Shown here: in pieces, positions 62,339-64,000 of the stretch
Numbering within the stretch: position 1 is the first letter of the stretch
How the letters are laid out: each line of letters begins with the position of its first letter
DNA from: Opitutaceae bacterium
GTDB lineage: Bacteria > Verrucomicrobiota > Verrucomicrobiia > Opitutales > Opitutaceae
Reading direction: 5' to 3'
Length of the DNA: 64,000 nt
Assembly (NCBI GenBank): GCA_028280945.1
Contig: JANQKV010000002.1
Location: 1-64,000, forward strand
Made by a program: the position numbers and the translations under genes
Notes under the pieces: model-generated
The model's input: only the letters and a program-made list of their open reading frames with translations
Told to the model about the DNA's origin: nothing
The model's database searches: none

Positions 62339-63919
62339 TCAGGTTTTTACGCCGGCTTTTATCTCGATGACATCGTGGGGCGTGGCTTCCTTTTGGGCGG
62401 CAGGACTGACCCGGATGTAACGCGCATTCGATCGCAGGGCCGAAAGGTCCTTCGCACCCAGGTAACCCATGCCGCTTTGCAGACCACCCACCAGATTGGC
62501 GAGCACGTCGTCGACCGAACCGCTGACTTCCTTTAAAGCCTCGATGCCCTCAGCGGTCATCTTACGGGTCTTGTCGGTTTTACTGTGCCCATACCGGGCG
62601 GCGGAACCGTCCTTCATCGCAGCGAGTGATCCCATGCCCCGGTATTGTTTATAGATCTTGCCATTGATCTCCATGATTTCGCCCGGCGCTTCGCGACAAC
62701 CGGCGAGAAGGCCTCCGAGAATGACCGCGTCGCCAATCGTCAGGGCCTTGACGATATCGCCACTCTTGGTGATGCCCCCGTCGGCGATGATTTTTGCACC
62801 GTTCTTGGTGGCTCCGCGAGCAGCCACATGCAGGGCAGTGAGCTGGGGGATTCCCACCCCGGCGACGATGCGGGTGGTGCAGATGGAACCGGGACCTTGA
62901 CCAACCTTGATGGCGTTGGCTCCGCAGTCGGTGAGAAATTCAACGCCATCTGCACTGGTGACGTTGCCGGCGATGACCGTCAGGCTGGGAAAGGCATCAC
63001 GCACGAGCTTCACCATGTCGCCGACCCCGGCGGTGTGACCGTGGGCCGTGGAAACGGCCACACAGTCAATGTTCTCATCCATGAGTTTGCCGACATGGCC
63101 GATGATGCGTTCGCGATCCAGAGCGCCATCGGGCAGCCGGACAGGAGCCAGGGCTGCTCCCACAATCAAGCGGAATTCACCGTCGCGGGCGGGCCGCCGC
63201 CGCGAGTTGGCCTCGGATGAGATGCGTTCGATGTCGGAAAACGTGGCCAGGCCGCGAAGGTGATCCTGCGCGTCGACGACCAACATTTTGTGGATACCGA
63301 TGTGTTCGGTGAAAAACGCATCGGCGGCTTTGATCGGGTCGGGTTTGAGGGCAGTGACGGGAACCGTGTGGATTTGGTCACGCGGGGTCATTGCTTCGGC
63401 CACGGTGGTGGCCCGGTAGCGTTCCCGCACGCTGCTACCGGAGAGCAGGCCAACCAGTAGGCCTTTTTCGTCCACGACGGGAAAGGTGCGGAAGTCGTAC
63501 TTTTTAACGTCGATGAGATCGAGCACCTCCCCGATGAGTTTTTCGGGAGTGACCGTGATGGGATCTTGGATAAGGCCGTGGATGTGCCGCTTAACGCGGG
63601 CCACTTCGCGGACCTGATCCGCCGCCGGCATGTTGTAGTGGATGAGTCCGAGCCCACCATTCAGCGCCATGGCGATGGCCATGCGCGACTCCGTCACAGT
63701 GTCCATGTCGGAGGAAATGATCGGGATCGAGAGCTGAACCTGATCGGAGAGGGACGTCGACGTGTCGGCGTCCTTCGGAAGGATGTCGGAGAACCGCGTG
63801 GCGAGGGTAACGTCGTCAAACGTCAGGCCGACGGGGCGGTTGGCGGCGAAAAAGGTCTCGGCTGGTTGGTAGTATTCAGCGTCGAAACGGTCGGTGGTGG
63901 GCGTGGCAACCTTGCTCAT
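62339..63919 (-). CDS. guaB: IMP dehydrogenase
   Basis: NAD-dependent oxidation of IMP to XMP, the committed step to GMP. The protein has 526 residues from ATG 63919 ([20 protein letters not shown]); the frame is open 14 codons further upstream without homology. The N-terminal barrel part has [17 protein letters not shown] and [15 protein letters not shown]; a CBS pair lies at about 125-235; the active cysteine is in [36 protein letters not shown] and [19 protein letters not shown] complete the active site flap. The N-terminal extension of about 40 residues is longer than in E. coli. It lies 92 bases upstream of purA on the same strand. Confidence 0.96.
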   Translation of the reverse strand: MSKVATPTTDRFDAEYYQPAETFFAANRPVGLTFDDVTLATRFSDILPKDADTSTSLSDQVQLSIPIISSDMDTVTESRMAIAMALNGGLGLIHYNMPAADQVREVARVKRHIHGLIQDPITVTPEKLIGEVLDLIDVKKYDFRTFPVVDEKGLLVGLLSGSSVRERYRATTVAEAMTPRDQIHTVPVTALKPDPIKAADAFFTEHIGIHKMLVVDAQDHLRGLATFSDIERISSEANSRRRPARDGEFRLIVGAALAPVRLPDGALDRERIIGHVGKLMDENIDCVAVSTAHGHTAGVGDMVKLVRDAFPSLTVIAGNVTSADGVEFLTDCGANAIKVGQGPGSICTTRIVAGVGIPQLTALHVAARGATKNGAKIIADGGITKSGDIVKALTIGDAVILGGLLAGCREAPGEIMEINGKIYKQYRGMGSLAAMKDGSAARYGHSKTDKTRKMTAEGIEALKEVSGSVDDVLANLVGGLQSGMGYLGAKDLSALRSNARYIRVSPAAQKEATPHDVIEIKAGVKT

Positions 63920-64000
63920 GAGTTGCCGGGAACGGAATAATGGCCTGACGACGAGGTGCAAGAAGGAATCGAGAATCCCGGGGCGAGCAGTCGTTTCATC

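Overview
The window reads as a chromosomal segment of a GC-rich Gram-negative bacterium of the Verrucomicrobiota, most likely family Opitutaceae. This is inferred from three things: a 51-residue small basic protein of a type I associate with Verrucomicrobia and Chlamydiae (37340-37495), a double-length four-ATPase UvrA of the kind known from chlamydiae, and a TonB receptor plus secreted glycosidase content typical of the group. A lipid A-type acyltransferase and a TonB receptor show an outer membrane. Shine-Dalgarno sequences are weak or absent before most genes, so several starts rest on homology rather than on a ribosome binding site.

Layout. 1-1701: the N-terminal 567 codons of a secreted beta-propeller/cadherin-repeat protein running off the left edge. 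1702-8432: prfC, an RlmI-type methyltransferase, a DUF4097 protein, enolase and an ankyrin protein. 8546-9366: two tandem stand-alone receiver proteins. 9377-16937 (minus): glycosyltransferase, DeoR regulator and giant uvrA in a row. 16978-18892: small membrane protein and lpdA. 18934-35907: an accessory block for polysaccharide and phosphoester use (GH28, GH2, sodium:solute symporter, Tat-exported enolase-superfamily enzyme, purple acid phosphatase, TonB receptor, LacI regulator, GH36-like alpha-galactosidase, PhoD phosphatase, secreted nucleoside hydrolase). 35984-36245: tRNA-Arg(CCG) with a terminator, a cluster of hairpins and a duplicated tRNA 3' end. 36320-64000: mostly housekeeping genes (DUF368 transporter, cutA, rpoZ, smpB, thrB, trmL, oppDF, acyltransferase, serS, tilS, ftsH, aminotransferases, UDP-glucose dehydrogenase, formamidase-like protein, an HTH/AT-hook protein, moeB-rhodanese, manC, ruvX-truA-comF-accD-folC, DUF5069, purA, guaB).

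How the genes fit together. The accessory block supports a model in which pectin-like or galactoside polymers are cut outside the cytoplasm, products cross the outer membrane through the TonB receptor and the inner membrane through the symporter, and phosphate and nucleosides are released by two secreted phosphatases and a secreted nucleoside hydrolase, with the LacI protein as a local regulator. UDP-glucose dehydrogenase, ManC and the glycosyltransferase point to surface polysaccharide synthesis. ruvX-truA-comF-accD-folC is a tightly packed operon with start/stop overlaps. purA and guaB lie next to each other and together cover both branches from IMP.

Most notable: a palindromic element embedded in frame in the linker of the four-module UvrA, with a related copy at 60190-60208; a tRNA 3'-end duplication resembling an integration scar; a candidate nucleoid protein combining a coiled coil, an AT-hook-like segment and an HTH; and an AccD that has lost three of its four zinc cysteines. 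I found no rRNA, CRISPR array, insertion sequence or complete prophage. No single wholly new system is demonstrated here.
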